Part shown: piece by piece, positions 40,655-49,885 of the stretch
How positions within the stretch are numbered: the stretch's first letter is position 1
Layout: each line of letters opens with the position of its first letter
NCBI RefSeq assembly: GCF_000812025.2
Contig: NZ_JWJE02000007.1
Location: 60,640 to 124,639, forward strand
Source: Bacillus thermotolerans
GTDB lineage: Bacteria; Bacillota; Bacilli; Bacillales; Domibacillaceae
Reading direction: 5' to 3'
Length of the DNA: 64,000 nt
Program-made: the position numbers and the translations under genes
The notes under the pieces: model-generated
What the model was told of the DNA's origin: nothing
The model's input: the letters and a program-made list of their open reading frames with translations, nothing else
The model's database searches: none

Positions 40655-41395
40655 ATGAACATTGATATCATTGGAGATATTCACGGATGCTTTGCTGAAT
40701 TTGAGGAACTAACCAAACGGCTTGGCTATGCTTGGAACGAAGGCCTTCCCATTCATCCTGAAGGAAGAATTCTTGGGTTTGTCGGCGACTTAACAGACCG
40801 TGGCCCAAATTCTGTCAAAGTTATCGAAACTGTCCATGACCTATGGGAAAGGCAGCTTGCTTACTATGTACCGGGAAATCACTGCAATAAGCTCTACCGA
40901 ATGTTTCTTGGGAATAACGTAAAGATTAACAACGGGCTGGAAACAACCGTTGCCGAGCTGAACGAACTGAATAACCGGGACTACAAGCGGGTGAAAAAGA
41001 AGTTTATGACACTGTATGAGCAGTCTCCCCTTTACCAGGTCCTTGATGACGGCCAGCTGATTATCGCGCATGCAGGCATAAAGGAAAGCTATATCGGCAA
41101 ATACACCTCCAAGGTAAAAACCTTTGTCTTGTATGGGGATATCACCGGAGGAACTGACCCCGATGGCTACCCAACCCGGCGTGATTGGGCTAAGACTTAC
41201 AGCGGAAAACCTTGGATCGTTTATGGACATACCCCTGTAAGAGAAGCACGATTTGTTAACCATACAGCTAATATTGATACAGGTGCTGTGTTCGGCGGGC
41301 AATTATCGGCTTTTCGCTATCCCGAGAAGGACGTCCTATCTGTCTCTTCTTCTATGCCGCATGTTCCTGAGAAGTTCCGTCCCATCCCAGATTAA
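40655..41395 (+). CDS. prpE: Bis(5'-nucleosyl)-tetraphosphatase PrpE
   Basis: 246 residues from the ATG at 40655 (GAGG upstream). Calcineurin-like phosphoesterase: [17 protein letters not shown] at the N-terminus, [12 protein letters not shown] near 43 and PGNHCNKL near 73, then IVYGHTPV near 192. PrpE hydrolyses diadenosine tetraphosphate asymmetrically and affects germination in B. subtilis. It is divergent from yjbQ, whose ends nearly touch. Confidence 0.92.
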   Translation: MNIDIIGDIHGCFAEFEELTKRLGYAWNEGLPIHPEGRILGFVGDLTDRGPNSVKVIETVHDLWERQLAYYVPGNHCNKLYRMFLGNNVKINNGLETTVAELNELNNRDYKRVKKKFMTLYEQSPLYQVLDDGQLIIAHAGIKESYIGKYTSKVKTFVLYGDITGGTDPDGYPTRRDWAKTYSGKPWIVYGHTPVREARFVNHTANIDTGAVFGGQLSAFRYPEKDVLSVSSSMPHVPEKFRPIPD

Positions 41396-41401
41396 AAAAA
41401 T

Positions 41402-41468
41402 AAAACAGCCGTGCTAGCTGAAAGAGAGAATGTTGCGTTGTCTTCCCTCCTGCAGCAGGGCTGTTTTT
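41402..41468. terminator. Bidirectional terminator
   Basis: AAAACAGCC / GGCTGTTTT with a long loop between convergent prpE and yjbO. Confidence 0.6.
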
Positions 41469-41486
41469 TCATAAGGTCTTCCTAGA

Positions 41487-42383
41487 TTACTCCTCCAGCT
41501 GGTCGATTACCTGCTTCATATCCTCTGGAAGAGGCAAAGAAAAGCTCATCTGCTCCTTTGTCATTGGATGCTGAAAGGAGAGCTGTCCACAATGGAGAGC
41601 CTGCCGGCTGATCTGCCCGGCAGGTCCGCCGTATAGATCATCTCCCAGCAAGGGATGGCCCATATAGGAAAGGTGAACACGAATTTGGTGAGTGCGGCCC
41701 GTGTAAAGTTTGAGGCGTACATGCGTGCAGTTCCGAAATACGCGAACAACCTCATAGGCTGTGCAAGCATATTGCCCATCCTCTCTGACCTCTCGTTCAA
41801 TAATGCTGGACGGCTTGCGCCCGATTGGCTCCTCAATGACACCTTCCCGCCTAGCAAACATACCATCAGCTAACGCTTCGTATGCACGTGAGATTCTTCC
41901 CTCTTGCTGCATTTGCGAACATAAGTGGTGAACATGCCGGTGCTTCGCAATGAGTACAAGACCTGACGTATCCCGGTCCAGCCTCGTAACGATATGAGCT
42001 GTCGCTTGTATGCCTTGCTTCGCATAATAACCGAGCAGGCCATTCGCCAAGCTTCCTGCAGGATGCTCCCTTGAAGGAATGGTATTCATCCCCGGCGGCT
42101 TAGCGATAACAAGAAGGTAATCATCTTCATAAACGACGGAAAGCGGCAAATCTTCCCTTTGGATACCCTCACTCGGTCTTTCTTCCGGAAAGATAACCGC
42201 TACTTCATCTCCTTCCTGCAATACATAGCGCACATTCACTTCGCGTCCATTAACAGAGATTAAGCCGCCTTCAAATTTAATATCCGTCAGTGCCCGTCGG
42301 GAAAGCTGCTGTTCAGCCAGAAACTCTCGCAGCAGCTTTCCCTGATCACTTGCTGACGCTTGCCATGTTAATTGAAAGCCCAT
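41487..42383 (-). CDS. yjbO: RluA-family pseudouridine synthase (YjbO)
   Basis: 298 residues. An N-terminal S4-like segment (about 14-70) is followed by the RluA catalytic domain with HIVTRLDRDTSGLVLIAKH (catalytic Asp near 137) and the C-terminal GRTHQIRVHLSYMGHPLLGD. Most likely acts on rRNA or tRNA. It ends just before nadF, by 2 bp, in the direction nadF-yjbO, as in B. subtilis. Confidence 0.92.
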   Translation of the reverse strand: MGFQLTWQASASDQGKLLREFLAEQQLSRRALTDIKFEGGLISVNGREVNVRYVLQEGDEVAVIFPEERPSEGIQREDLPLSVVYEDDYLLVIAKPPGMNTIPSREHPAGSLANGLLGYYAKQGIQATAHIVTRLDRDTSGLVLIAKHRHVHHLCSQMQQEGRISRAYEALADGMFARREGVIEEPIGRKPSSIIEREVREDGQYACTAYEVVRVFRNCTHVRLKLYTGRTHQIRVHLSYMGHPLLGDDLYGGPAGQISRQALHCGQLSFQHPMTKEQMSFSLPLPEDMKQVIDQLEE

Positions 42384-42385
42384 GA

Positions 42386-43180
42386 TTAATTGCTGACAAA
42401 CGAATCGTGCACGCGCTTCCAGAATGGGAATGGGCGGAAGCGGGCGAATCGGATTTTTTCATTCGCAACTCGATATTGAATCGACTTAACATCCTTATGG
42501 AGCAAGGTCAAATGGTCAATCGTCACAAGGAAGTCACGGCGGTTGACCGGCTTCAGCGTGCAGGTGTGATGGGCGGGCAAGATGAGCGGTGAACCGACAG
42601 TCCGAAACACGCGATTATTAATGGAGGCCATTTCTGCAAGCTGCAAAGCACGGATGGACGGATGCAAAATAGCGCCGCCTAACGCCTTGTTATAAGCTGT
42701 GCTGCCTGATGGGGTAGATACACAAAGCCCGTCACCCCGGAAGCGCTCGAAATGCTCCCCGCGAATTTCCACGTCCATAACAAGCGTGCCATCTACACTT
42801 TTGACTGTTGATTCATTTAAAGCCAAGTAACGCGTTTCCTTCCCGCCGCCTTGGTAGCGGATAATGGTTTCTAGCAGCGGATATTCAATAATCTGGTATG
42901 GCGTACGCGCGATCGCAATGACCAGTTTTTCAATTTCTTCAGGCACCCAGTCAGCATAAAAACCAAGGTGGCCAGTATGAACACCGACGAAGGCCGTTTT
43001 ATCCAGCCTTCCGCTATAACGGTGAAAGGCATAGAGCAGCGTGCCATCACCGCCGACAGAAATGACAATGTCAGGCTTTTGTTCATCATATGTCAATTTA
43101 AAATCCAGTAAATATGCGCGGATCTTATGCATTAACGCATTGGATTTGCTGTCACCTTTGGACGTGATCGCAAATTTCAT
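42386..43180 (-). CDS. nadF: NAD kinase
   Basis: 264 residues from the ATG at 43180 (AAGGTGGGG upstream). Motifs: [15 protein letters not shown] (GGDG near 53), ALNESTVKS and [20 protein letters not shown] near 150. It phosphorylates NAD to NADP. It follows yjbM by 29 bp and precedes yjbO, the order of the B. subtilis ppnKA/nadF locus. Confidence 0.95.
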   Translation of the reverse strand: MKFAITSKGDSKSNALMHKIRAYLLDFKLTYDEQKPDIVISVGGDGTLLYAFHRYSGRLDKTAFVGVHTGHLGFYADWVPEEIEKLVIAIARTPYQIIEYPLLETIIRYQGGGKETRYLALNESTVKSVDGTLVMDVEIRGEHFERFRGDGLCVSTPSGSTAYNKALGGAILHPSIRALQLAEMASINNRVFRTVGSPLILPAHHTCTLKPVNRRDFLVTIDHLTLLHKDVKSIQYRVANEKIRFARFRPFPFWKRVHDSFVSN

Positions 43181-43209
43181 CAGACCCCACCTTCTTTCTC
43201 TTTTTTTAT

Positions 43210-43842
43210 TTAGCAATCATCCGTTTGTTCTTTTTTCTTTGAAAAAAAGGCTTGGGCTTCTTTGATTTCTTCACGGATGAGCGACATCTCTTCATCAAGA
43301 CGGAAGGCTGCTTCTGCTGCACGCTGAAGCCTCGTTTTGATTTCTTCAGGGAACTGCCCTTCATACTTATAATTCAATGAATGCTCAATCGTTGCCCAGA
43401 AGTTCATAGCCAGTGTCCGAATTTGAATTTCTGCAAGAATTTTCTTTTCTCCGTATACTGTCTGCACGGGATATTCGATAACCATATGATAAGATCGATA
43501 GCCGCTTGGCTTGTTGTGAGAAATATAATCCTTCTCCTCTACTACCTTAAAATCTTTGCGCATACGAATTTTCTCAACAACTTTTTTGATATCATCCACA
43601 AACTGGCACATAATGCGCACACCGGCAATATCCTGCATCTCTGCTTCAAGGCGTTCAAGCGGAATATTCTTTCGGCGCGCTTTATCACGGATGCTCGCTA
43701 CCGGCTTAACACGACCTGTCACAAACTCGATAGGCGACTGCTCATCGCTGCGCTCAAATTGGGTTCTTAGTCCGCGAAACTTCACCTTCAACTCATCTAC
43801 CGCTTGTTTGTAAGGCAGTAAAAATTCCTCGCAATCTCTCAT
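43210..43842 (-). CDS. relQ: Small alarmone synthetase RelQ/SasB (YjbM)
   Basis: 210 residues, a RelA/SpoT-like synthetase without the hydrolase domain. [36 protein letters not shown], then [11 protein letters not shown] and [23 protein letters not shown] are the ATP- and GTP-site segments. It makes ppGpp and pppGpp, and in B. subtilis SasB forms an allosterically activated tetramer. First gene of the yjbM-nadF-yjbO unit. Confidence 0.94.
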   Translation of the reverse strand: MRDCEEFLLPYKQAVDELKVKFRGLRTQFERSDEQSPIEFVTGRVKPVASIRDKARRKNIPLERLEAEMQDIAGVRIMCQFVDDIKKVVEKIRMRKDFKVVEEKDYISHNKPSGYRSYHMVIEYPVQTVYGEKKILAEIQIRTLAMNFWATIEHSLNYKYEGQFPEEIKTRLQRAAEAAFRLDEEMSLIREEIKEAQAFFSKKKEQTDDC

Positions 43843-43868
43843 TGTTCTTCCCTCTCAGCCCGACTTCT

Positions 43869-44246
43869 TTATTGCTCTTGCAAAAATACAGATTCGACTT
43901 TGCTGACCATTTCATCTCCATAGTTGCTATTTCCTTCAATGTTGCTAATTAAATAGGAGAGTTCTTCCTTCCAGCCTTCAAGCTCCAATTTTCCCTCTGT
44001 TCCTTCTGCAAACAGGCGAGCCTCCTGATCAAGCGCTTTCTGAAGCTCCGTCCAGGTTGATTCATGTATGTATAGATAAATAAACTCATCGTTTTCTTCT
44101 GCTAAATAAACAAAAGCATAGGCATCGGAATCAACAACCATCTGTCCCGCCGCATGTACCTCTGATAAGGATACTGGAGAGTCTGCCTGCAGTATAAGCT
44201 GTTCACCCTTCCAAGCCGCTTTTGTAAAATGTAATGTTTTTCTCAC
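43869..44246 (-). CDS. yjbL: YjbL-like conserved protein
   Basis: 125 residues, soluble and acidic. It carries KRTLHFTKAAWKGEQLILQADSPVSL-like opening (about 3-28), a two-layer alpha/beta look and a C-terminal FLQEQ. It lies upstream of relQ on the same strand with a 26-bp gap. The family is known from Bacillus (YjbL) without an assigned role; co-transcription with the alarmone synthetase is likely. Confidence 0.82.
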   Translation of the reverse strand: MRKTLHFTKAAWKGEQLILQADSPVSLSEVHAAGQMVVDSDAYAFVYLAEENDEFIYLYIHESTWTELQKALDQEARLFAEGTEGKLELEGWKEELSYLISNIEGNSNYGDEMVSKVESVFLQEQ

Positions 44247-44395
44247 TCACTCTTTTCCCCTTTCATTCTTGCTGTGCTAAAATAATCGTGAAAAATTGTT
44301 TAACAAAGCGAGTTATTTGTCAAAAAGTCACTTTATATTTTAACATTCTACACCTTCCAAATAAAAGGTTTTAAATTAATTGAAGAGGTGAAACA

Positions 44396-44989
44396 ATGAG
44401 CCAGGAAATAGAAATTGAGTTTAAAAACGGCGTAAATGAGATAGAGTTCCACCGTTTAATGGATGCTTTTCATGTTCAGCCAGAGGATTTCGTTCTGCAG
44501 CATAATCATTACCTTGATACACCGCAGTTCGAACTAAAAGAAAGCGGGTGTGCGCTTCGTATTCGTGAAAAAAATGAACACTTCGAATTAACATTAAAAG
44601 AACCTGCCGATGAGGGACTGCTGGAAACGAATGAGACCCTTACCCGCTCCCAGGCAGATGCTCTGTTAAAAAAAAGCATCTTCCCTGAAGGAAACGTCAA
44701 AAATGCTGTTCAATCATTAATAACCGATTTTAAGGCATTGAAACATTTCGGCACGCTGTCGACTAAGCGGGCAGAGGTTCCATTTAAAGGAGGTACGCTC
44801 GTTTTCGATCATAGCTTCTATTTGAATAAACAGGACTATGAAATCGAGTATGAAGTAACCGACCGTAAAAAAGGAGAAGAAATCTTCTATAACTTATTGA
44901 ATACCTATCAAATCCCCGCCAAGCCAACCGATAATAAAGTCAAAAGGTTTTATATGGAGAAAATGCGCCAGTCCTCTGGCGATGAATAA
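44396..44989 (+). CDS. yjbK: CYTH domain protein (YjbK)
   Basis: 197 residues. N-terminal CYTH motif IEIEFKNGV (ExExK), then [17 protein letters not shown] and [20 protein letters not shown] proteins form a tunnel that binds triphosphates and can hydrolyse inorganic triphosphate or act on nucleotides. AGAGGTG lies before the ATG. It overlaps the region before the transglycosylase by 10 bp of spacing. Divergent from yjbL. Confidence 0.92.
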   Translation: MSQEIEIEFKNGVNEIEFHRLMDAFHVQPEDFVLQHNHYLDTPQFELKESGCALRIREKNEHFELTLKEPADEGLLETNETLTRSQADALLKKSIFPEGNVKNAVQSLITDFKALKHFGTLSTKRAEVPFKGGTLVFDHSFYLNKQDYEIEYEVTDRKKGEEIFYNLLNTYQIPAKPTDNKVKRFYMEKMRQSSGDE

Positions 44990-44999
44990 GGAGAGAATT

Positions 45000-45662
45000 A
45001 TGAGCAGTGATTTACTGAAAACGATGCTTGGCACAAATACACTGCAGTCTATTCCTGCTTATGCCAATACCTACCGTTCATTCACTACATCCCCACCGAG
45101 TCAGGTGTTCGGAGCAGTGTTGCAGCAGGCTCTTTTGCAAGGTTTGGAGCTCGAAGGGGGCGGATCAGTTGCAGCTTCTTTATCCGGACTATCCGCACAG
45201 CCCGACAAACCCTACTCTTCACCAGCCGCTGTTCTACCGACAAACCCGGGAGCGGATATTGTGCAAAAGGCCAGCCCGGCACCGAAAACAGACTTTGATG
45301 ATATTATTACCCGGGCCGCCGAAACATATAATGTACCAAAGAAACTGATCCAGGCGGTCATCCGTCAGGAATCAAACTTTAATCCAAATGCTAGAAGCCA
45401 TGTAGGTGCAGGCGGTCTTATGCAGCTCATGCCAGCCACCGCCCGCGGCCTTGGTGTAGGAAACGTATATGACCCTGAGCAAAATGTATTCGGCGGTACA
45501 AAATACCTCCGCCAAATGCTGGATCAATTCGATGGCAATATCAAGCTTGCTCTCGCTGCTTACAATGCAGGCCCAGGCAATGTTAAAAAGTACGGAGGGA
45601 TTCCGCCATTTAAAGAAACGCAGAACTACGTTCGCAAAATCACCTCCAGCTACTACGCTTAA
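45000..45662 (+). CDS. yjbJ: Lytic transglycosylase SLT domain protein (YjbJ)
   Basis: 220 residues from the ATG at 45000 (AAGGAG upstream). A low-complexity N-terminal half (about 1-105) precedes a full SLT goose-lysozyme-like domain: [34 protein letters not shown] with the catalytic Glu in RQES (near residue 125), then [14 protein letters not shown] and [13 protein letters not shown]. No signal peptide was seen. It may remodel the cell wall during sporulation or secretion. Confidence 0.88.
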   Translation: MSSDLLKTMLGTNTLQSIPAYANTYRSFTTSPPSQVFGAVLQQALLQGLELEGGGSVAASLSGLSAQPDKPYSSPAAVLPTNPGADIVQKASPAPKTDFDDIITRAAETYNVPKKLIQAVIRQESNFNPNARSHVGAGGLMQLMPATARGLGVGNVYDPEQNVFGGTKYLRQMLDQFDGNIKLALAAYNAGPGNVKKYGGIPPFKETQNYVRKITSSYYA

Positions 45663-45812
45663 TGTCAAATGGAAAGCAGACAAGCCGTCTGTTTTCTGTT
45701 TTTTCTATCGTCCATAAGACCCTGTAAAAAATAGCCATAGGCAGTTTGTTTGTATTATAACAATCCCCTTGTTAAAATGATTGTACAATACAGGAATAAA
45801 GGAGTTATTGGT

Positions 45813-46211
45813 ATGGGCGAGAAATCAACAGTACCATTTGACTACATCGGTGAACAAAAGCTTTCAGAGCTCGTTGATGTGTTTTATTCAAAGGTTGCTC
45901 AACACCCTGATTTATTTCCAATTTTCCCTGATGACTTAACGGAAACTGCCCGCAAACAAAAGCAATTTTTGACTCAATATTTAGGCGGGCCTTCTCTATA
46001 CACTGATGAACATGGCCATCCGATGCTCCGAGCACGTCACATGCCTTTTCCAATAACAGCAAAGCGCGCTGGCGCCTGGCTTTCTTGTATGAGAGAAGCT
46101 ATGAATGAAGTAGGTTTGGAAGGCGACATCCGTGACTTTCTCTACCAGCGTCTTGAACTGACGGCTAACCATATGATCAATCAGCCTGAAGAGCCGGGTG
46201 AGAACCATTGA
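45813..46211 (+). CDS. yjbI: Truncated haemoglobin (YjbI)
   Basis: 132 residues from the ATG at 45813 (AAAGGAG upstream); an upstream in-frame start lacks a site. Group II trHb: FPIFPDDLTETARKQKQFLTQYLGGPSLY with the B-C helices, then HPMLRARHMPFPI and the proximal His in that segment. In B. subtilis YjbI can protect YjbH/SpxH cofactor or act in haem and oxygen reactions. It overlaps spxH by four bases (TTGA). Confidence 0.9.
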   Translation: MGEKSTVPFDYIGEQKLSELVDVFYSKVAQHPDLFPIFPDDLTETARKQKQFLTQYLGGPSLYTDEHGHPMLRARHMPFPITAKRAGAWLSCMREAMNEVGLEGDIRDFLYQRLELTANHMINQPEEPGENH

Positions 46212-47065
46212 GATCACCGTTGCTAATTAACGAAATGTGTCCGGCCCATCAAAAACCATTGGAAATCTATGTGTTCGTGGACCCTCTTTGTCCAAATAGC
46301 TGGGCAATGGAGCCTGTCCTTCGAAAACTTTATATCGAATACAGTCAGTATTTTCGCTTGAAGCAGGTGCTGACAGCTGACCTGAACTCTTTGAACACCA
46401 AGAAAAGCAATAACGAATCCCTCGCACAGAAGTGGGATGAAGCTGCCGCACGATCTGGCATGTCCTGTGATGGAACGCTTTGGCTTGAGGATTCAATCTC
46501 GGCTCCATTCTTAGCTTCCATTGCGATCAAAGCGGCTGAGCTGCAGGGTCGCCGAGCAGGAAGCCGGTTCCTACGGCAGATTCAGGAGGCTCTTTTCATT
46601 GACCGCCAGAATATTTCTGATATTCAAGTTCTGACTCACTGTGCCAAAGAATCCGGATTGGATGCGGAAGAGTTCTTAAATGATATCCACTCCTCTAGCG
46701 CGGCTAAAGCCTTTCAGTGCGACTTAAAGATTTCAGCAGAAATGGATGTTGATGAAACACCGACACTCGTTTTCTTTAATGAGAATATCGAAGAAGAAGG
46801 CATTAAGATTACAGGGCTATACTCATATGAAATTTACGTGCAGATTTTAGAGGAAATGCTGGAGGAACTGCCTGAACCGAAGTCTCCTCCCCCGCTGGAA
46901 GAATTCTTAAAGCAATTCCGCTTTACAGCAACGAAGGAGATCACCGAAGTCTACAATTTAACTAAAAGCGAAGTAGAAAAAGAAATGAAAAAGCTTATTC
47001 TGCAACGCAAGGTACGTAAAGTGCCAGTAAAATTCGGTTCCATATGGGAGTATATAAGTGAATAG
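46208..47065 (+). CDS. spxH: ClpXP adaptor SpxH (YjbH)
   Basis: 285 residues from a TTG start with GGTGA upstream, overlapping the yjbI stop. DsbA-like/FrnE family fold: KPLEIYVFVDPLCPNSWAMEP near 18-38, then SGMSCDGTLWLEDS and TPTLVFFNENI. SpxH binds Spx and speeds its ClpXP degradation. Where B. subtilis SpxH has a CxxC (CPEC), this protein has CPNS, so the second thiol is absent. The His-rich N-terminal stretch of B. subtilis is also shorter here. Confidence 0.92.
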   Translation: MRSPLLINEMCPAHQKPLEIYVFVDPLCPNSWAMEPVLRKLYIEYSQYFRLKQVLTADLNSLNTKKSNNESLAQKWDEAAARSGMSCDGTLWLEDSISAPFLASIAIKAAELQGRRAGSRFLRQIQEALFIDRQNISDIQVLTHCAKESGLDAEEFLNDIHSSSAAKAFQCDLKISAEMDVDETPTLVFFNENIEEEGIKITGLYSYEIYVQILEEMLEELPEPKSPPPLEEFLKQFRFTATKEITEVYNLTKSEVEKEMKKLILQRKVRKVPVKFGSIWEYISE

Positions 47066-47073
47066 AAAAGAGC

Positions 47074-47102
47074 CGCTGTATCAATGGATACAGCGTTTTT
47101 TT
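47074..47102 (+). terminator. Terminator of spxH
   Basis: CGCTGTATC / GATACAGCG stem followed by seven T. Confidence 0.88.
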
Positions 47103-47136
47103 GCTTTTAATTGAAAACGCTATCATACACATACAG

Positions 47137-47169
47137 AAGAAGAGGCCTTGACAAGCAAGGCCTCTTCTT
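47137..47169. other. Perfect 14-bp hairpin without a T-run
   Basis: Arms AAGAAGAGGCCTTG and CAAGGCCTCTTCTT around ACAAG. Neither strand has a T-run after it, so it is not a usual intrinsic terminator. It lies in the 300-bp gap between spxH and a small membrane protein gene, where nothing else is recognised. Confidence 0.4.
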
Positions 47170-47365
47170 ACGAACAAAGGGGATGGGAGAAATTTTTCAC
47201 GGTCAAACAAAGGGGTATATGTTTGCTTGTGATCAACTTCACGCTTTTATATTATCATTTCCCCCGCCTAATCACAAGAGTTTGTTCTGCTTTTCACACA
47301 TTTGTCATAAGAATGGAATAGTAAGCGTAAACTAACATTTACTGGAACCAACAGGAGGTTTCCCG

Positions 47366-47536
47366 ATGAGATGGATCGGCGTCTGGCTTTACCTTTTGCT
47401 AGCTGTATGTGCCCTTTTTTTTAATCTTTTAGGCTTACTGAATTTATACCCTGTTTATGTGACAGCACCAGCATTGTTCTTAACTTTATTCATTCCTGTT
47501 TATTTACTCAACAAACAAAGAAGAAGGGCTAAATGA
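47366..47536 (+). CDS. Small membrane protein, 56 residues
   Basis: Two hydrophobic segments (WLYLLLAVCALFFNLLGLL about 7-25 and APALFLTLFIPVYLL about 34-48) and a Lys/Arg-rich tail (NKQRRRAK). AGGAGG lies 7 bp before the ATG at 47366. No family is recognised. A terminator-like hairpin follows the stop. Probably inserted in the cell membrane with a cytoplasmic tail. Confidence 0.65.
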   Translation: MRWIGVWLYLLLAVCALFFNLLGLLNLYPVYVTAPALFLTLFIPVYLLNKQRRRAK

Positions 47537-47543
47537 ACCCATG

Positions 47544-47577
47544 ATAAGAAGCCAGCGTACTGCCGCTGGCTTCTTAT
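47544..47577 (+). terminator. Hairpin after the small membrane protein gene
   Basis: Perfect 13-bp stem ATAAGAAGCCAGC / GCTGGCTTCTTAT, 8-base loop; the tail is only weakly T-rich. Confidence 0.5.
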
Positions 47578-47703
47578 GTTCCCTCCGTTGTTTTCATCTA
47601 CCTGTCTTATAACAGATTCCCGGTATATTGAATCAGTGCTTTACAGAAGGTTAACTTTCTCTATAATAAGCCATATATCTATCTATTAGTGCGGGGTGAT
47701 TTC

Positions 47704-47940
47704 TTGCTTAAAATAGTACTGATTGGCATCGTCTCATTTATATGTGTGAGCACGCTGCTCGCTAACATTGGCTATTCCTTTAATATTCAATGGCTGAAGC
47801 CCTACTTCTATGAGGAAACAGAAGCAGGCTTTAGGACCGGCGGGTCGATGGCAGCGATGGCTGGGGGACTAGCTGTCAGTTTCTTATTTACTCACTACTC
47901 TTACAGAAAACAGCCAAAAAGCTTCCATCACAAAAAATAA
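47704..47940 (+). CDS. Small membrane protein with Gly-rich second segment
   Basis: 78 residues from a TTG at 47704 (GGGGTGA upstream) or 83 from GTG 47689, which has no ribosome site. Two membrane segments: LKIVLIGIVSFICVSTLLAN and GGSMAAMAGGLAVSFLFTH; the tail is His/Lys-rich. Family not recognised. It is convergent with pepF, sharing a terminator region. Confidence 0.6.
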   Translation: MLKIVLIGIVSFICVSTLLANIGYSFNIQWLKPYFYEETEAGFRTGGSMAAMAGGLAVSFLFTHYSYRKQPKSFHHKK

Positions 47941-47969
47941 AGGGTGTAATAAGTTAGCCCGCAATAAAA

Positions 47970-47995
47970 AAGTCCCTGGTAACCGCCAGGGACTT
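47970..47995 (-). terminator. Terminator of pepF
   Basis: AAGTCCCTGG / CCAGGGACTT stem, six T on the minus strand; plus-strand tail is weak. Confidence 0.85.
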
Positions 47996-48004
47996 GCTTC
48001 ATTA

Positions 48005-49822
48005 TTAGGATAACAATTCTTCCATTTCATTCAGCTTTTGTTCGAACACTTTGCAGGCTTCTTCGATCGGCTGGGCTGTAGTCATGTCTACCCCTGCTTT
48101 TTTCAATACTTCAATTGGGTAATCCGAGCTTCCTGCTCTTAAAAACTCATTGATATAACGGTCTACCGCCGGCTGGCCCTCTTCTAAAATTTGAGCACTT
48201 AAAGCAGTGGCGGCACTGAAACCAGTCGCATATTGATATACGTAGTAGTTGTAATAGAAATGCGGGATGCGCGCCCACTCCAACCCGATCTCTTCATCAA
48301 TGACCATGTTCTCGCCAAAATACTTCTTATTTAGATCGTAATATTCCTTCGTCAGCATTTCCGCTGTTAATGCCTCGCCATTCTGCGCTTTCGTATGAAT
48401 GATATGTTCAAATTCAGCGAACATAGTCTGGCGGAAGACCGTAGCACGGAACCCTTCTAAATAGTGATTTAAGATGTACAACCGTTCCTTCTCATCCTCT
48501 AAGTTCTTCAGAAGGTAATCATTCAGCAGAGCTTCATTACATGTAGAAGCAACCTCGGCAACGAAAATTGAATAATCGCCGTATACGTAAGGCTGGGAGG
48601 AACGCGTAAAATAGCTGTGCATGCTGTGGCCAAATTCGTGAACAAGCGTAAACAGGTTATTTACGTTATCCTGCCAATTCATCAAAATATATGGATTAGT
48701 GCCGTATGCACCAGAGGAATAAGCGCCGCTCCGCTTTCCTTTGTTTTCTACCACATCCACCCATCGGCTATTCAGGCCTTTTGCTAGAATGTCGTTGTAC
48801 TCTTTCCCAAGAGGGGCGAGCCCTTTTAGCATATAGTCCTTCGCATCCTCATAGCTGACTTTCATCTTGACATCCTTGACAAGCGGTGTATATAAATCAT
48901 ACATATGCAGTTCATCTACACCAAGCACCTTTTTGCGCAAATCGACATAGCGATGCAGCAGCGGTAAATTCTTGTTAATGGTATTAACTAAATTATCATA
49001 GACAGCCTCAGGAATGTTATTGCCTGACAGCGCTCTTTCTCTCGCGCTCTTATAGTTGCGTACACGCGCGTAAAAATTGTCCTTCTTCACCTGACTGCTT
49101 AATGTGCTTGCGAAGGTATTCTTGAACTTGCCATAGGTAGAATAGACCGCTTTAAAGGCATCTTCTCTTACCCGACGGTCGCTCGATTCTAAGAACTGAA
49201 TATAACGGCCATGCGTCACCTGCACTTCTTCGCCGTTCTCATCTTTAATGACAGGGAATTCGAGATCAGCGTTGTTCAGCATGCCAAATGTGTTGCTCGC
49301 CGCAGATGTGACTTCAGAAGCCTGGGCAAGCAAGTTCTCCTCAGCAGCTGACAAAACATGAGGGCGCTGCAGATTGATCTCTTCAATTGCGTGCTCATAA
49401 CGCTTCAGACCTTCATGGCTATTAACGAACTGTTTAAGCTTATCCTCATCCATAGCCAGGATTTCAGGCGTCGCAAATGAAAGAGCACTAGCAATTTGCG
49501 TGTATAAGTTCTTTGCTCGGTCGTCCATTCCTTGATAATGAGAATTTGTCGTATCCTGATCGTAACGCATATGGGAATATGTATACAGCTTTCCCATGCG
49601 CTCAAGCAGTTCATCTTCATAAGTAAAGAAATGGTAAAGGTTCTCCGCACTTTCACTTAGCGTTCCTTGATACGTTCCCGCTTTTTCAGACAGCTGCTTG
49701 ACCTCTTTATACTCGTCTTCCCAGGCACTGTCTGTCTCAAAAATATCCTCTAAGCGCCATGTCAGCTCTGCTGGCACTTCCTCTCTTGCCGGCAGCTGCT
49801 TTACTCCTTGCTCATTCGTCAT
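48005..49822 (-). CDS. pepF: Oligoendopeptidase F
   Basis: 605 residues from the ATG at 49822 (GGAGGGG upstream); a TTG six bases earlier is less likely. M3 family zinc peptidase: FTLVHEFGHSMHSYF with HExxH near 385 and the third ligand region VAEVASTCNEALL. It cleaves oligopeptides of about 7 to 17 residues in the cytoplasm, and may process peptides imported by Opp. It is YjbG in B. subtilis, between coiA and spxH. Confidence 0.95.
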   Translation of the reverse strand: MTNEQGVKQLPAREEVPAELTWRLEDIFETDSAWEDEYKEVKQLSEKAGTYQGTLSESAENLYHFFTYEDELLERMGKLYTYSHMRYDQDTTNSHYQGMDDRAKNLYTQIASALSFATPEILAMDEDKLKQFVNSHEGLKRYEHAIEEINLQRPHVLSAAEENLLAQASEVTSAASNTFGMLNNADLEFPVIKDENGEEVQVTHGRYIQFLESSDRRVREDAFKAVYSTYGKFKNTFASTLSSQVKKDNFYARVRNYKSARERALSGNNIPEAVYDNLVNTINKNLPLLHRYVDLRKKVLGVDELHMYDLYTPLVKDVKMKVSYEDAKDYMLKGLAPLGKEYNDILAKGLNSRWVDVVENKGKRSGAYSSGAYGTNPYILMNWQDNVNNLFTLVHEFGHSMHSYFTRSSQPYVYGDYSIFVAEVASTCNEALLNDYLLKNLEDEKERLYILNHYLEGFRATVFRQTMFAEFEHIIHTKAQNGEALTAEMLTKEYYDLNKKYFGENMVIDEEIGLEWARIPHFYYNYYVYQYATGFSAATALSAQILEEGQPAVDRYINEFLRAGSSDYPIEVLKKAGVDMTTAQPIEEACKVFEQKLNEMEELLS

Positions 49823-49885
49823 CTGCAAACCCCTCCAGTTCCAATTTCTTCTTCCTCTTTATCATATTATTGTATGCCGAAAAAC

